Positions 9,003 through 16,953 of a DNA stretch of 64,000 nucleotides are shown piece after piece. A program made the translations under genes and the position numbers. This stretch comes from Elusimicrobium sp. An273 (lineage in GTDB: Bacteria; Elusimicrobiota; Elusimicrobia; Elusimicrobiales; Elusimicrobiaceae), in the NCBI RefSeq assembly GCF_002159705.1, contig NZ_NFJD01000002.1, positions 62,001 to 126,000 on the forward strand. The letters run 5' to 3'. Under the pieces are notes generated by a model. It was not told the origin of the DNA. It did no database searches and saw nothing but the letters and a program-made list of their open reading frames with translations. Within the stretch, counting starts at the first letter, position 1. Every line of letters starts with the position of its first letter.

Positions 9003-9032
9003 CCGGGGCCTTTAAAAAGGCCCCGGTTTTTT
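9003..9032 (+). terminator. Rho-independent terminator after ppdK
   Basis: CCGGGGCC/GGCCCCGG stem followed by TTTTTT. Confidence 0.9.
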
Positions 9033-9076
9033 GTTTTCTCTGCCGCCCACGGGCAGGGCGGGATTGTAATTGTTCC

Positions 9077-9105
9077 TTGAAAAATACCACTTTAGATATT
9101 AAAAT
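9077..9105 (+). promoter_or_regulatory. Promoter of the 9190 metalloprotease gene
   Basis: TTGAAA, 17-nt spacer, TAAAAT. The leader that follows holds a perfect 14-bp palindrome GAAAGGATCCTTTC (9127-9140) of unknown role. Confidence 0.65.
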
Positions 9106-9189
9106 ATAAGGGTAAGATAAAAATATGAAAGGATCCTTTCAGTATTTTTAGCTGTTTTTTGTTTTATCATTATTTATAAGGAACAGAAT

Positions 9190-10584
9190 ATGAAAAAAAT
9201 ATTCGTTTTGTTGCTTTTTTGCTTATGTGCCTGTATGCCGGCCCATGCGTGGGTGTTTCTGCAATCGGTGCAGGAGAATAAAAACACCAGCGTGTTGCTG
9301 CCCAAAATTATCAACCGGCAGGCGCACATACGGGTGTGTATGGATCTGTTAGACCAAAACAGCCGACCGAGTTCCAACCCGTCCACCGCCAACGAAAATT
9401 CCGACACCTATCAGAAAATCCGCCCGATTATTGAATCCAGCTATCAAATGTGGATGGATACTTTGCGCAACACCATTCAAAGCTCCGGGCGAAGTGCGGA
9501 ATTTGCGGATGTCCTTTCACTGTTGCCCAAGAAAAAACTTACTTTTGAATTTATTAACCCGGATTTGTCGCCCTGTGTAGACGATAAAGCGCAGGATCTG
9601 TACGTTCGGGTGGTGCCTGGCGTCCAGGCGCCCGGCGCGGCGGCTTATGTGCGCGTGCATAACAATTTGGTCGCCATGACGCTGGACAAGTGGGATGTTT
9701 ATTCTCCGGAGGAACTCCGAGGGCATGTCCTGCACGAAATCGGGCATACTTTTGGTTTGGGCGATATGTATCAGTCCAGCGCCAAAAAGAGCTACAACAG
9801 CCGCACCTACACCACGGCGGACATTCAACCCCTGTGGGAAACCGCCGCCTGTATGAATGACAGCTGCAACGGATATACGAAAAGAGTCCCCTATTCCGAA
9901 ACGCAGGCGGTGTGGGATGAAGCGCGCGGGGGCTTTAGATCCATTTCCAAGTCCCGCTATAAAACGGTTTTTGTAGAAAATTCCGCCGAAAAGCTGACTT
10001 GCGACGATATGGATGGTCTAGTCAACTTGCTGGATTATTATTTCCCTGAAAAAATGTCCAAGCGGCGCACGGAAGGGTGGCTGAGTTTTTGCCGCGACAA
10101 AAACCTGGCGTATGCCTATTCGCTGCCGTTTACGGTAACGCCCGAGGAAAAAGCGGCTTTTGCCCAATTTGTCAAAAAAGGGCGCCTGGGGCTTTCCCCC
10201 TTAATCGGCAAGACGGAATTTTTGGCCAATTATACCAAAAACATTGTAAACGGCACGGCGCCGACGGGATACTCCTTGCGCCGCAAACAGTTGCAGCAGC
10301 AGGCCAAGCAGGAACTTTCTCAAGCCGTAGTAGGAAATCAAAAGCCTGCCGCCGCAGCGCCTACCGTACCCGATGAATGCCCTGTATGCCACAAGCCTTT
10401 GCGGGGAACGGATGCCATCCGTTTGTGCGACCGGGATTCAAAACGCCGTATTCGGGGCGGTTGCGTCTATCTTCACAGAGGCTGCAAAGGCAATTTGGGA
10501 AACCCAGATGCTTTGAAGAGTTTTTTAAAAACGGTGGATCCCAAATATGTAGGCCATTCGGAGAAGACACGTGTTGCTTTCTAA
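9190..10584 (+). CDS. Secreted metzincin-like zinc metalloprotease with C-terminal Cys/His module
   Basis: 464 residues. A signal peptide ends near residue 20 (AHA). The zinc site HEIGHTFGLGD places ligands at H182, H186 and D192 with catalytic E183; Asp in third position is known from snapalysin-type enzymes. No classical Met-turn is evident. The C-terminus carries CPVC (397-400) and CVYLHRGC (425-432), which looks like a small zinc-binding treble-clef/RING-like fold. The same architecture occurs in the 56943-59006 protein. AAGGAAC precedes the ATG, and its own promoter and terminator make it monocistronic. Substrate unknown; a role on host or gut-matrix protein is speculation. Confidence 0.75.
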   Translation: MKKIFVLLLFCLCACMPAHAWVFLQSVQENKNTSVLLPKIINRQAHIRVCMDLLDQNSRPSSNPSTANENSDTYQKIRPIIESSYQMWMDTLRNTIQSSGRSAEFADVLSLLPKKKLTFEFINPDLSPCVDDKAQDLYVRVVPGVQAPGAAAYVRVHNNLVAMTLDKWDVYSPEELRGHVLHEIGHTFGLGDMYQSSAKKSYNSRTYTTADIQPLWETAACMNDSCNGYTKRVPYSETQAVWDEARGGFRSISKSRYKTVFVENSAEKLTCDDMDGLVNLLDYYFPEKMSKRRTEGWLSFCRDKNLAYAYSLPFTVTPEEKAAFAQFVKKGRLGLSPLIGKTEFLANYTKNIVNGTAPTGYSLRRKQLQQQAKQELSQAVVGNQKPAAAAPTVPDECPVCHKPLRGTDAIRLCDRDSKRRIRGGCVYLHRGCKGNLGNPDALKSFLKTVDPKYVGHSEKTRVAF

Positions 10585-10612
10585 AAAACCCCGCTTATGA
10601 AGCGGGGTTTTT
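10583..10612 (+). terminator. Rho-independent terminator after the 9190 gene
   Basis: CCCCGCTT/AAGCGGGG stem followed by TTTTT. Confidence 0.85.
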
Positions 10613-10657
10613 CGTTCGGTCGATTCAGCAGCAAACGGACTGACCGTCTGAAAAGAG

Positions 10658-10687
10658 TTGACAGTACGCCTGCTATTTAAGTAAAGT
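10658..10687 (+). promoter_or_regulatory. Promoter of the 10717 ankyrin gene
   Basis: Consensus TTGACA at 10658-10663, then TAAAGT 18 nt downstream, then the GGGGAGG ribosome-binding site. Confidence 0.55.
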
Positions 10688-10716
10688 AACCCTAGCTTGT
10701 GGGGAGGTGTGTCCTT

Positions 10717-11223
10717 ATGTGTGGGTGGCTTGGTATTTTGCTGGTGGTGGTGATAGCCGCGGGGATTTGGTATTTTTTCCCCCGCCGGCAGGCGTTGTAT
10801 GCCGGGGTAAATCCGCCCATTATTGAATTTTTAACTACCGAGCTAAAGCGTTTTCCTCTGCACCAAGCGGTATTTCAGAATGACGTGGCAGCCGTACAGC
10901 AGCTGTTAAAAGAAGGGCATTCTATTGAAGAAGAAACCGACGACGGCCAAACCGTACTGCATATCGCGGCGGAATGCGGGCTGGAAGAAATGTGCCGGTT
11001 CGTTATCAAACAGGGTGTGAAAGTGGACTCTTTGGACAATTTTGGCGGAACGGCGCTGCATGCTGCGGCGGCCTGCCAAAACGGGGTGGGCGTGATACGC
11101 GTGCTGATAGAAAACGGGGCCGATGCGCATCTGAAAGACGCCGCCGGCATGACGCCGGGTGCACTGGCGGAAAAATACAAACATTTTAAAATTGCGGCTT
11201 ACTTAAAACTGCGCGGCGACTAA
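10717..11223 (+). CDS. Membrane-anchored ankyrin-repeat protein, 168 aa
   Basis: ATG at 10717 is preceded by GGGGAGG; the GTG at 10699 would overlap that site and is rejected. A single hydrophobic segment (about 3-22) anchors the N-terminus. About three ankyrin repeats follow, with the motifs PLHQAVFQNDVAAVQQLL, TVLHIAAECGLEEMCRFVI, TALHAAAACQ and a last MTPGALAEKY unit. The repeats are protein-binding scaffolds; the partner is unknown. A larger relative with the same N-terminal anchor is encoded at 61354-63108. Confidence 0.8.
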   Translation: MCGWLGILLVVVIAAGIWYFFPRRQALYAGVNPPIIEFLTTELKRFPLHQAVFQNDVAAVQQLLKEGHSIEEETDDGQTVLHIAAECGLEEMCRFVIKQGVKVDSLDNFGGTALHAAAACQNGVGVIRVLIENGADAHLKDAAGMTPGALAEKYKHFKIAAYLKLRGD

Positions 11224-11283
11224 ACAGGTACACCCCTGGTAAACAGACAAAATTTTATTGTAATATCTATATTACTCTGTAAA

Positions 11284-11697
11284 TTGGAAGGCGGCAAATA
11301 CAAGGAAGCGCTTTCGTCTTGCTCTAAGGCGTATGAACTTTATCAAAAAAACATGGCCTACGCCAAACAGCATAAGGTAGCCGTTCGCGCGGCGGTGGCG
11401 TCGTCCAATATGCCTTTTATTACCGATCCCATTATTTTGTTCCCGGATCTGCAGGAAGACGTAATTTTTGCCCGCGTGATGAAAGGCGATTTAAAGCTTT
11501 CCCAAGCGTTAAAAGAAAACGCCTCGTTAACCGGGCAGGGCGGCCTGATTGGATTCTTGCGCGGCGCCAACAAACGGATGCCCAATGCGTTTTCGTACGT
11601 GACGGAATCTTTCCGCAACTGGAAAGGCTGTTCAAAAGCTTTGGCGGAAGCCCAATCCGAAGTGGCGGTAGATCCGGCGCAGTTCTGTGTAAAATAA
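11284..11697 (+). CDS. Orphan ORF of 137 aa, possibly 5'-truncated
   Basis: Not recognised. The only start near the frame opening is TTG at 11284, without a Shine-Dalgarno; a later ATG at 11353 also lacks one. The frame runs open upstream to the TAA of the ankyrin gene, 20 codons earlier, in the same frame. The N-terminal part (YKEALSSCSKAYELYQ) resembles one TPR-like helix pair; the rest has no motif and includes two Cys. Codon use matches the neighbours and a good terminator follows. It may be the surviving 3' part of a longer gene, or a real gene with an unusual start. Confidence 0.4.
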   Translation: MEGGKYKEALSSCSKAYELYQKNMAYAKQHKVAVRAAVASSNMPFITDPIILFPDLQEDVIFARVMKGDLKLSQALKENASLTGQGGLIGFLRGANKRMPNAFSYVTESFRNWKGCSKALAEAQSEVAVDPAQFCVK

Positions 11698-11714
11698 TAA
11701 GACCGGTTTATCAC

Positions 11715-11748
11715 AAAAAGCCTTCCCTTGAGCGGGGAAGGCTTTTTT
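11715..11748 (+). terminator. Rho-independent terminator
   Basis: AAAAAGCCTTCCC/GGGAAGGCTTTTTT stem ending in a U-tract, after the 11284-11697 ORF. Confidence 0.85.
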
Positions 11749-11882
11749 ATGGGCTCATTTAGAGAAGAATGGGCCGTTTGGCTCATTTTTTTCTAGGTCT
11801 TTTTTCTGTTCCCCCTTGGGCCCAAAGGCCCTTTTTTTTATTCTCCCAAAGAGCCATACTGTGTATATACAGGAGGCAACTT

Positions 11883-11972
11883 ATGCAACTATCCGCCGAC
11901 AACTTTTTAATTATGAGTATGGAATTTATCGCCGTTTCTTCCCAAGGTTCCCAAGCGCCGTTTTTATCTTAA
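11883..11972 (+). CDS. Micro-ORF of 29 aa
   Basis: ATG at 11883 follows AGGAGG at 6-7 nt, and a CATACT/TATATA promoter-like stretch lies just upstream (11864-11875). The frame encodes 29 residues (start MQLSADNFLIMSMEF) and is followed within about 20 nt by a strong terminator. This makes a compact self-contained unit of roughly 150 nt. It could be a small protein or a small RNA with a decoy ORF. No homologue recognised. Confidence 0.45.
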   Translation: MQLSADNFLIMSMEFIAVSSQGSQAPFLS

Positions 11973-11992
11973 TTCTCGCAGTATCTCCTTTT

Positions 11993-12023
11993 CCGCCTGT
12001 CTTTCAAAGACAGGCGGTTTTTT
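11993..12023 (+). terminator. Rho-independent terminator after the micro-ORF
   Basis: CCGCCTGTCTTT/AAAGACAGGCGG stem followed by TTTTTT. Confidence 0.9.
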
Positions 12024-12070
12024 GCCCAAGGCGCGCAAACAGAAAAAACAGATTTTTAAGCCCTTTTCTC

Positions 12071-12099
12071 TTTACGACTTCGGGATTATTTACTAAAAT
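12071..12099 (+). promoter_or_regulatory. gmk promoter, leaderless arrangement
   Basis: TTTACG, 17 nt, TAAAAT (12094-12099); only 6 nt to the gmk ATG and no Shine-Dalgarno. Confidence 0.6.
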
Positions 12100-12105
12100 A
12101 TAACA

Positions 12106-12699
12106 ATGAAAGCTTTTCCCATAATTGTATCCTCTCCGTCCGGCGCCGGCAAGACGACGATCGTGGACGCGGTGCTCAAGCGCAACAAAACCGTTTCCCG
12201 CGTGATTACCGCCACCACCCGCGCCCCCCGCACCGGGGAAAAAGACGGCGTGGATTATTTATTTTGGAGCATTAAGCAGTTTGAACAGGCCATTAAAAAA
12301 GGTCAAATGCTGGAATGGGCGCAGGTGCATACGCACTACTACGGTATTCCCAAAAAATCGGTGGACAGCCTGATGAAAAAAGGCATTTGCCCGATTTTGG
12401 TGATTGACGTGCAAGGCGCCCGCACCGTAAAAGCGCAATATCCGGACGCGGCAATGGTGTTTATCGTGCCGCCCAGCTTAAAAGAGCTTAAAAAGCGCAT
12501 TTTGGGCCGCAACGACAATACGCAGGATATTGAGCTGCGTTTGGAAACGGCCAAAAAAGAAATGCTGGAGCTGGATCATTACGATTACGCCCTGCTTAAT
12601 GACGATTTGGAAGAAGCCGTAGACAATATGGCCGGCATTATTGCCGCGGAGCAATGCCGTGTAAGCCGGCAGGATTTAAAAATTAAAAACCTGAAGTAA
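12106..12699 (+). CDS. gmk: Guanylate kinase
   Basis: Phosphorylates GMP to GDP. 197 residues, normal length. P-loop SSPSGAGKTT at residues 9-18, GMP-binding TTRAPRTGEKDGVDY, and the lid/adenine region RILGRNDNTQDIELRLETA. First gene of a gmk-rpoZ-udg-priA run with gaps of 3-20 nt, an order common in bacteria for gmk-rpoZ and priA. The -10 is 6 nt from the ATG, so translation is probably from a leaderless message. Confidence 0.97.
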   Translation: MKAFPIIVSSPSGAGKTTIVDAVLKRNKTVSRVITATTRAPRTGEKDGVDYLFWSIKQFEQAIKKGQMLEWAQVHTHYYGIPKKSVDSLMKKGICPILVIDVQGARTVKAQYPDAAMVFIVPPSLKELKKRILGRNDNTQDIELRLETAKKEMLELDHYDYALLNDDLEEAVDNMAGIIAAEQCRVSRQDLKIKNLK

Positions 12700-12719
12700 C
12701 AAAGCGAGGGAGCGAGAAT

Positions 12720-13016
12720 ATGTCCGTAAAAAACGATAAAGAATTTGATGCCAAATTGATGAACTTTGACGGCGACCGCTACGACGTAGTGGTATTGGCG
12801 TCCATTTGGGCCAAGGAACTCAAGAAAAAAGACGAATATAAAAACCAGCCCAATGCGGTAGTCATCAAAGTGGCGTTGGACGATATCTTATCCAACCGCG
12901 TTTCCAAAGACGAAGTGCTTCGCATCAGCAAAGAAAACTTGGAAGCTGAATTAAAAGCCCAGGAAGAAGCCCGCAAAGAAGCGGAACGCAAAGCCAAAGA
13001 ACCGATGAAACTGTAA
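12720..13016 (+). CDS. rpoZ: RNA polymerase omega subunit
   Basis: 98 residues. The DRYDVVVLASIWAKELKK helix, the VIKVALDDILSNRV segment and a charged C-terminal helix match the omega/RPB6 fold, and the position directly after gmk is diagnostic. Omega promotes assembly of the beta' subunit and, in some phyla, ppGpp response. A GCGAGGGAG Shine-Dalgarno precedes the ATG. Confidence 0.85.
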   Translation: MSVKNDKEFDAKLMNFDGDRYDVVVLASIWAKELKKKDEYKNQPNAVVIKVALDDILSNRVSKDEVLRISKENLEAELKAQEEARKEAERKAKEPMKL

Positions 13017-13018
13017 TT

Positions 13019-13909
13019 ATGGCAAACGATTCGCTGCGCCGGCTGGCTGTAGAGTTTAAAAATTTTCTGGCCGCCCAGGACGAGGACGAATTTATTTCGG
13101 CGGCTGCGCCTTCCCGCGCGGCCGCTGTTGCGTCCGGCGCGCCGAAAGAGCCCTTGCCCCGCATGCCGGAAGGCGAAACGCTGACGGTAGAATTTCCGCG
13201 GGCCCAGCAGGCCGCCGCAGCCGTGCAGCCGGAGCCTGTTTCCGTTACCGATGTTTCTGCTTCAGGAAATGTAATGAACACTGCCCAAAAAACGGCTGCC
13301 CTTGCGGAATTGGCCGAAACGATTAAAAACTGTACCCGCTGCCCGCTGGGCAGCACCCGCATTCACGCCGTTCCCGGCGAAGGAAACGTGGACGCCGAGC
13401 TGATGTTTGTGGGCGAAGGCCCCGGATACGACGAAGACCGCCAAGGCCGCCCGTTTGTGGGCCGCGCGGGCCAGCTGTTGGACAAAATGATTGCCGCCAT
13501 GGGCCTTTCGCGCGAGCAGGTGTTTATTGCCAACATTGCCAAATGCCACCCGATGACCGATCCGCTCCACCCCGAAAAACACGGCAACGACCGCGCCCCA
13601 AACGCGGGCGAAATTGCCTGCTGCCGCAAATATATTGAACAGCAAATTGCCATTGTCTGCCCGAAATACGTGGTGGCCTTGGGCGGAGTATCCGCCAAGG
13701 CGCTGATTGCGGATGCCAAGTCGCTGGGCGCGCTGCGCGGCAAATTCTACGATTTACACCTAGACAGCGTAACCCTTCCCCGCCCCGTCCAGATTATAGC
13801 CACCTTCCACCCGGCCGCGCTCTTGCGCAACCCGGGCTGGAAAAAGGACGCTTGGATTGATTTGCAAATGGTCATGGCTAAACTGGGCCTAAAAGCCCCT
13901 CACAAATAA
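13019..13909 (+). CDS. Family 4 uracil-DNA glycosylase (4Fe-4S)
   Basis: Removes uracil from DNA to start base-excision repair. After a poorly conserved Ala/Pro-rich N-terminus (about 1-95) comes the UDG domain: CTRCPLGSTR (two of four cluster Cys), GEGPGYDEDRQGRPFVGRAG (active site), the KCHPM segment, CCRKYIEQQ with a further Cys, and the ATFHPAALLRNP motif near the end. Starts 3 nt after rpoZ and ends 3 nt before priA, so translation is probably coupled. The long flexible N-terminus is also seen in many anaerobe family 4/5 enzymes. Confidence 0.92.
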   Translation: MANDSLRRLAVEFKNFLAAQDEDEFISAAAPSRAAAVASGAPKEPLPRMPEGETLTVEFPRAQQAAAAVQPEPVSVTDVSASGNVMNTAQKTAALAELAETIKNCTRCPLGSTRIHAVPGEGNVDAELMFVGEGPGYDEDRQGRPFVGRAGQLLDKMIAAMGLSREQVFIANIAKCHPMTDPLHPEKHGNDRAPNAGEIACCRKYIEQQIAIVCPKYVVALGGVSAKALIADAKSLGALRGKFYDLHLDSVTLPRPVQIIATFHPAALLRNPGWKKDAWIDLQMVMAKLGLKAPHK

Positions 13910-13912
13910 GTT

Positions 13913-15883
13913 ATGTACTGCAAAGTAGTGTTTGACGTTCCGTTAGACCGCGATTTTGATTACGCCGTTCCGGCAGAATTGGAAAATAAAATAATGCCCG
14001 GGGTGCGCGTAACGGCGCCGTTTGGGCGGGTGCTGACGGGCGGCATGGTAACGTCCGTAAGCGAAATCTGCACCGCGCCAAAGGGTGTGACGCTAAAGGA
14101 AATTGCTTCCGTGGTAGACAAGCGGCCGCTTTTCGGTTCCGATTTATTCCCGCTGATGCGTTTTATGAAAGCCCAATGGGGCGGGCCGATCGGGCAGATT
14201 TTATTTTCGCTCGTTCCCCCTCAGCCCTATTTCAAATTGGATAACGCCCCCACTTCCGTTCATATAGACATCAAAACGCCTTCTATGCGCTTAACTCCCT
14301 GCCAGGAAACAGCCTTGCAAACGGTGCGCGCGTTTGCGGCGTACGAATTTCATCCGGTGCTTTTAAACGGCCCTTCCTATACGGGCAAGACCGAAACGGT
14401 GCTTCGCCTGGCGGGCGAGGTGCTGGCGGGCTACGGCCAAGTGCTTATCACCGTGCCCGACATCGCGGCGGCGCGGCAGTTTATCAGCGAAGCGGAAGAA
14501 CGCTTTGGGGCGGACAATGTGTTTTGCTGGCACAGCCGGATGCTTTTAAGCAAAAAGAAAAAATACTTTTCCGCCGTTTCCAACGGCCTGCCCTGTGTGG
14601 TGATTGCCACGCGCTCCGGTGCGCTGCTGCCGTTTAAAAACCTGCGTTTGGCGGCCGTGTTGGATGAAGGGGACGATAATTATAAACAAGAAGAAAACAA
14701 ACCCTATTATCACTTGCGCGAACTATTGATGTTCCGCGCCAAAATGCACGGGGCGGTGTTGTTGTTCGTGTCGGCTACGCCCAGTTTAGAGCTCTTGCAA
14801 AAAGTGCACCGGCAAGAAGTGGCGCAGCTTTCGTTTACGCAGGCGGTGCCGGGGCATGCGTTTACGCCGCAAATTAAACTGACGGATAAAAAAGGCGAAA
14901 AAAGCCGCTTTCTGTCCGATTTTTTGCTCGCCCAGCTGACGGAGAATTTACAGCGAAAAGAAACCTCCCTTTTAATTTTAAACCGCCGCGGCTATTCCAA
15001 CGCGTATTATTGTTTAAATTGCGGCGCGTACGCCAAGTGCAAAAAATGCGGCGCCATTTTAGCGCGCGAAAATACGCCCGAGCACGGCGACCGCCTGGTC
15101 TGCAAAAAATGCGGCCATACCGAAACGCTGCAGCAGGAGTGCCCGCATTGCCATAACTTGATTTTTAAATCCCGCGGCGGCGGCACGCAAAAAGTGGTTA
15201 CGGAGCTTGCCAAATTCTTTCCCAAAGCGCATTTGCTCCGCCTGGACTCCGATACCCTTAAAACCAAGGCCGGGCAGGGATTTGAAGCGTTAAACGCCCT
15301 TAAAAGCGGGCGGGCGGACATTATTGTGGGCACGCGGCTTGCGTCGGGCGCGTTGCGGGGCGCCAAAATTACGTTGGCGGCGGTGCTGGACGCCGAGTTG
15401 GAACTGGACGGGCCGGATTTCCGCGCTTCGGAAAAATACGGACAGATGCTTTTTGCCCTGCGCGGGCATTTGTCGGGCGTTTCCGACGGGCGGCTTATTA
15501 TCCAGGCGGCCGATAAAGAAGCGTATGACTATGAGCACCTTTTTGCAGGCGATTACAACGCCGCTGCCCAAAGCGAGCTTGCCCTGCGGGAAAGTTTTGC
15601 CTATCCGCCTTACGTACACTTGGCCAAAATGCTGATTAAAGCCAAAGACGCCGATGTGCTGGCAGCCGAAACGGCGCGCATCAAACGCTTGGCGGCGCCG
15701 CTGGTTTGCCAGACGTTGGGGCCGGTGTGGTGCGCCAAAAAGACGGACGTTCTTAAAAAACAGTATTTGCTTTTTAAGACGGACGAAGCCCGCTGGCTGG
15801 AGCTGGTGGCCGCGCTGGACAGTTTTGTCCCGGTCAAAAAAGCGTCGGTCAAACTGTCAGCCGATCCCTATGATTTTTATTAA
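13913..15883 (+). CDS. priA: Primosomal protein N' (PriA helicase)
   Basis: Superfamily 2 helicase that reloads the replisome at stalled forks. 656 residues. N-terminal DNA-binding domain, Walker A (GPSYTGKTETVLR), SATPS motif III, eight zinc-binding Cys in CLNCGAYAKCKKCG and CKKCGHTETLQQECPHC, and the C-terminal GTRLASGALRG helicase part. Odd: the Walker B box reads DEGD (LDEGDDNYKQ) where PriA proteins normally have DEEH. The rest of the protein looks intact, so this is either a lineage variant or loss of full helicase activity. Part of the gmk operon. Confidence 0.95.
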   Translation: MYCKVVFDVPLDRDFDYAVPAELENKIMPGVRVTAPFGRVLTGGMVTSVSEICTAPKGVTLKEIASVVDKRPLFGSDLFPLMRFMKAQWGGPIGQILFSLVPPQPYFKLDNAPTSVHIDIKTPSMRLTPCQETALQTVRAFAAYEFHPVLLNGPSYTGKTETVLRLAGEVLAGYGQVLITVPDIAAARQFISEAEERFGADNVFCWHSRMLLSKKKKYFSAVSNGLPCVVIATRSGALLPFKNLRLAAVLDEGDDNYKQEENKPYYHLRELLMFRAKMHGAVLLFVSATPSLELLQKVHRQEVAQLSFTQAVPGHAFTPQIKLTDKKGEKSRFLSDFLLAQLTENLQRKETSLLILNRRGYSNAYYCLNCGAYAKCKKCGAILARENTPEHGDRLVCKKCGHTETLQQECPHCHNLIFKSRGGGTQKVVTELAKFFPKAHLLRLDSDTLKTKAGQGFEALNALKSGRADIIVGTRLASGALRGAKITLAAVLDAELELDGPDFRASEKYGQMLFALRGHLSGVSDGRLIIQAADKEAYDYEHLFAGDYNAAAQSELALRESFAYPPYVHLAKMLIKAKDADVLAAETARIKRLAAPLVCQTLGPVWCAKKTDVLKKQYLLFKTDEARWLELVAALDSFVPVKKASVKLSADPYDFY

Positions 15884-15892
15884 GGAGAAAAG

Positions 15893-16462
15893 ATGAATTG
15901 GACGGATTTGTTTCGTTTTTCCCCCCGCGCGAGCCGGCAGGAATATGCCTTTGTTTCTTTGTGCACGCAAGGCATTTCGCTTCTTTTTTATGCGCTGCAG
16001 GGGCGCTTTGCCTCGGAGGGCCTTTCGTGGATTCAATTTATTTTGGCCTTGGCGTTTGGCTTTGTATCGGCCGTGTTATTGTGGGCGGTGTTTTGGGTAG
16101 GGCTGGCGGTTTCCTTCCGGCGGATGCATGATATGAATTTGTCCGGCCTGTGGTATGTGGGGTATTACGTGGCGGTGGTGTGCGTCGGAGTCGTATTTTC
16201 GGAAATCTGGTGGGTGGCTACGGTATTGGGCGTAGCGGCGATGCTGTTTTTATGTCTTAAAAAACCGTCTTCCTCCAACCGTTTCGCCGCGGCTGCACCG
16301 GCTTTTATGCCCGGGGTATTTTCCAAACGGGGCGTTTTTGCGGCCGCGGTAGTGGCCTGCATATTGCTGTCCGTCGGGCAAGTGGCGCTTTCGCGTTGGC
16401 AGCTTGCGTCCGCGCAAAAATCCTTCCCCGCCCGGCAAATTCAATCCGTTCCCGCCCGCTAA
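15893..16462 (+). CDS. DUF805 family membrane protein, 189 aa
   Basis: Starts 10 nt after priA with an AAGGAGAAAAG ribosome-binding site. Four to five hydrophobic segments. The FRRMHDMNLSGLW segment is the family hallmark (R-x-HD-N-x-SGW). Longer than the usual 110-150 residues because of an extra C-terminal segment with one more membrane helix. Function of the family is unknown; it is an inner-membrane protein. Confidence 0.75.
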   Translation: MNWTDLFRFSPRASRQEYAFVSLCTQGISLLFYALQGRFASEGLSWIQFILALAFGFVSAVLLWAVFWVGLAVSFRRMHDMNLSGLWYVGYYVAVVCVGVVFSEIWWVATVLGVAAMLFLCLKKPSSSNRFAAAAPAFMPGVFSKRGVFAAAVVACILLSVGQVALSRWQLASAQKSFPARQIQSVPAR

Positions 16463-16497
16463 CCTTTTTTTCCGCACACCAGAGACGGCAGGTTTGC

Positions 16498-16503
16498 TAT
16501 ACT
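16498..16503 (+). promoter_or_regulatory. -10 element of the second DUF805 gene
   Basis: TTGCTATACT, an extended -10, 22 nt before the ATG at 16526, with AAGGGGG as ribosome-binding site. Confidence 0.55.
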
Positions 16504-16525
16504 GTATATACAAAAGGGGGTTCTT

Positions 16526-16852
16526 ATGATAGGAAGAATGGGCCGATTAGGCTATTTTATCCGCTTGTGCATTTTAAGCGTACTGTATGGATTGGGCGTG
16601 CTGTTTTTTACCATGGGTGGAAAGGGGCAATCCCTAAATCCGGTGGCGCTGTTATTCTTGTTTTTGGGAAGCGGCATTTTGCTGGTTTCTTTTTTATCGT
16701 GGCTAAGCGCCACGGTGCGCCGGCTGCATGATATGGATTTTTCCGGCTGGTGGGTGTTGCTGGTGTGTTTGTTTCCCATTTTGGTTTTGGTGCTGTGCCT
16801 GTGGCCCGGCATACAGGGATATAACCGCTTTGGCCCGCCGATCCGGTACTAA
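16526..16852 (+). CDS. DUF805 family membrane protein, 108 aa
   Basis: Three hydrophobic segments and the family motif VRRLHDMDFSGWW, ending in GYNRFGPP as expected for a full-length DUF805 protein. It has its own promoter and is a diverged tandem relative of the 15893 gene. Function unknown. Confidence 0.85.
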   Translation: MIGRMGRLGYFIRLCILSVLYGLGVLFFTMGGKGQSLNPVALLFLFLGSGILLVSFLSWLSATVRRLHDMDFSGWWVLLVCLFPILVLVLCLWPGIQGYNRFGPPIRY

Positions 16853-16870
16853 CAAACAAAATTTGAGCCG

Positions 16871-16899
16871 CCGCCCGCCGAAGAACCGGCGGGCGGTTT
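16871..16899 (+). terminator. GC-rich hairpin after the DUF805 gene
   Basis: CCGCCCGCCG/CGGCGGGCGG stem but only a TTTGG tail, so termination may be partial. Confidence 0.55.
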
Positions 16900-16913
16900 G
16901 GCGTGGTATATGG

Positions 16914-16919
16914 TAAAAT
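16914..16919 (+). promoter_or_regulatory. -10 element of tyrS
   Basis: TAAAAT about 35 nt before the tyrS ATG, whose ribosome-binding site is GGAG. Confidence 0.4.
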
Positions 16920-16953
16920 ATAAAAGATAACCCGTTTCGATGGAGAAAACAAC

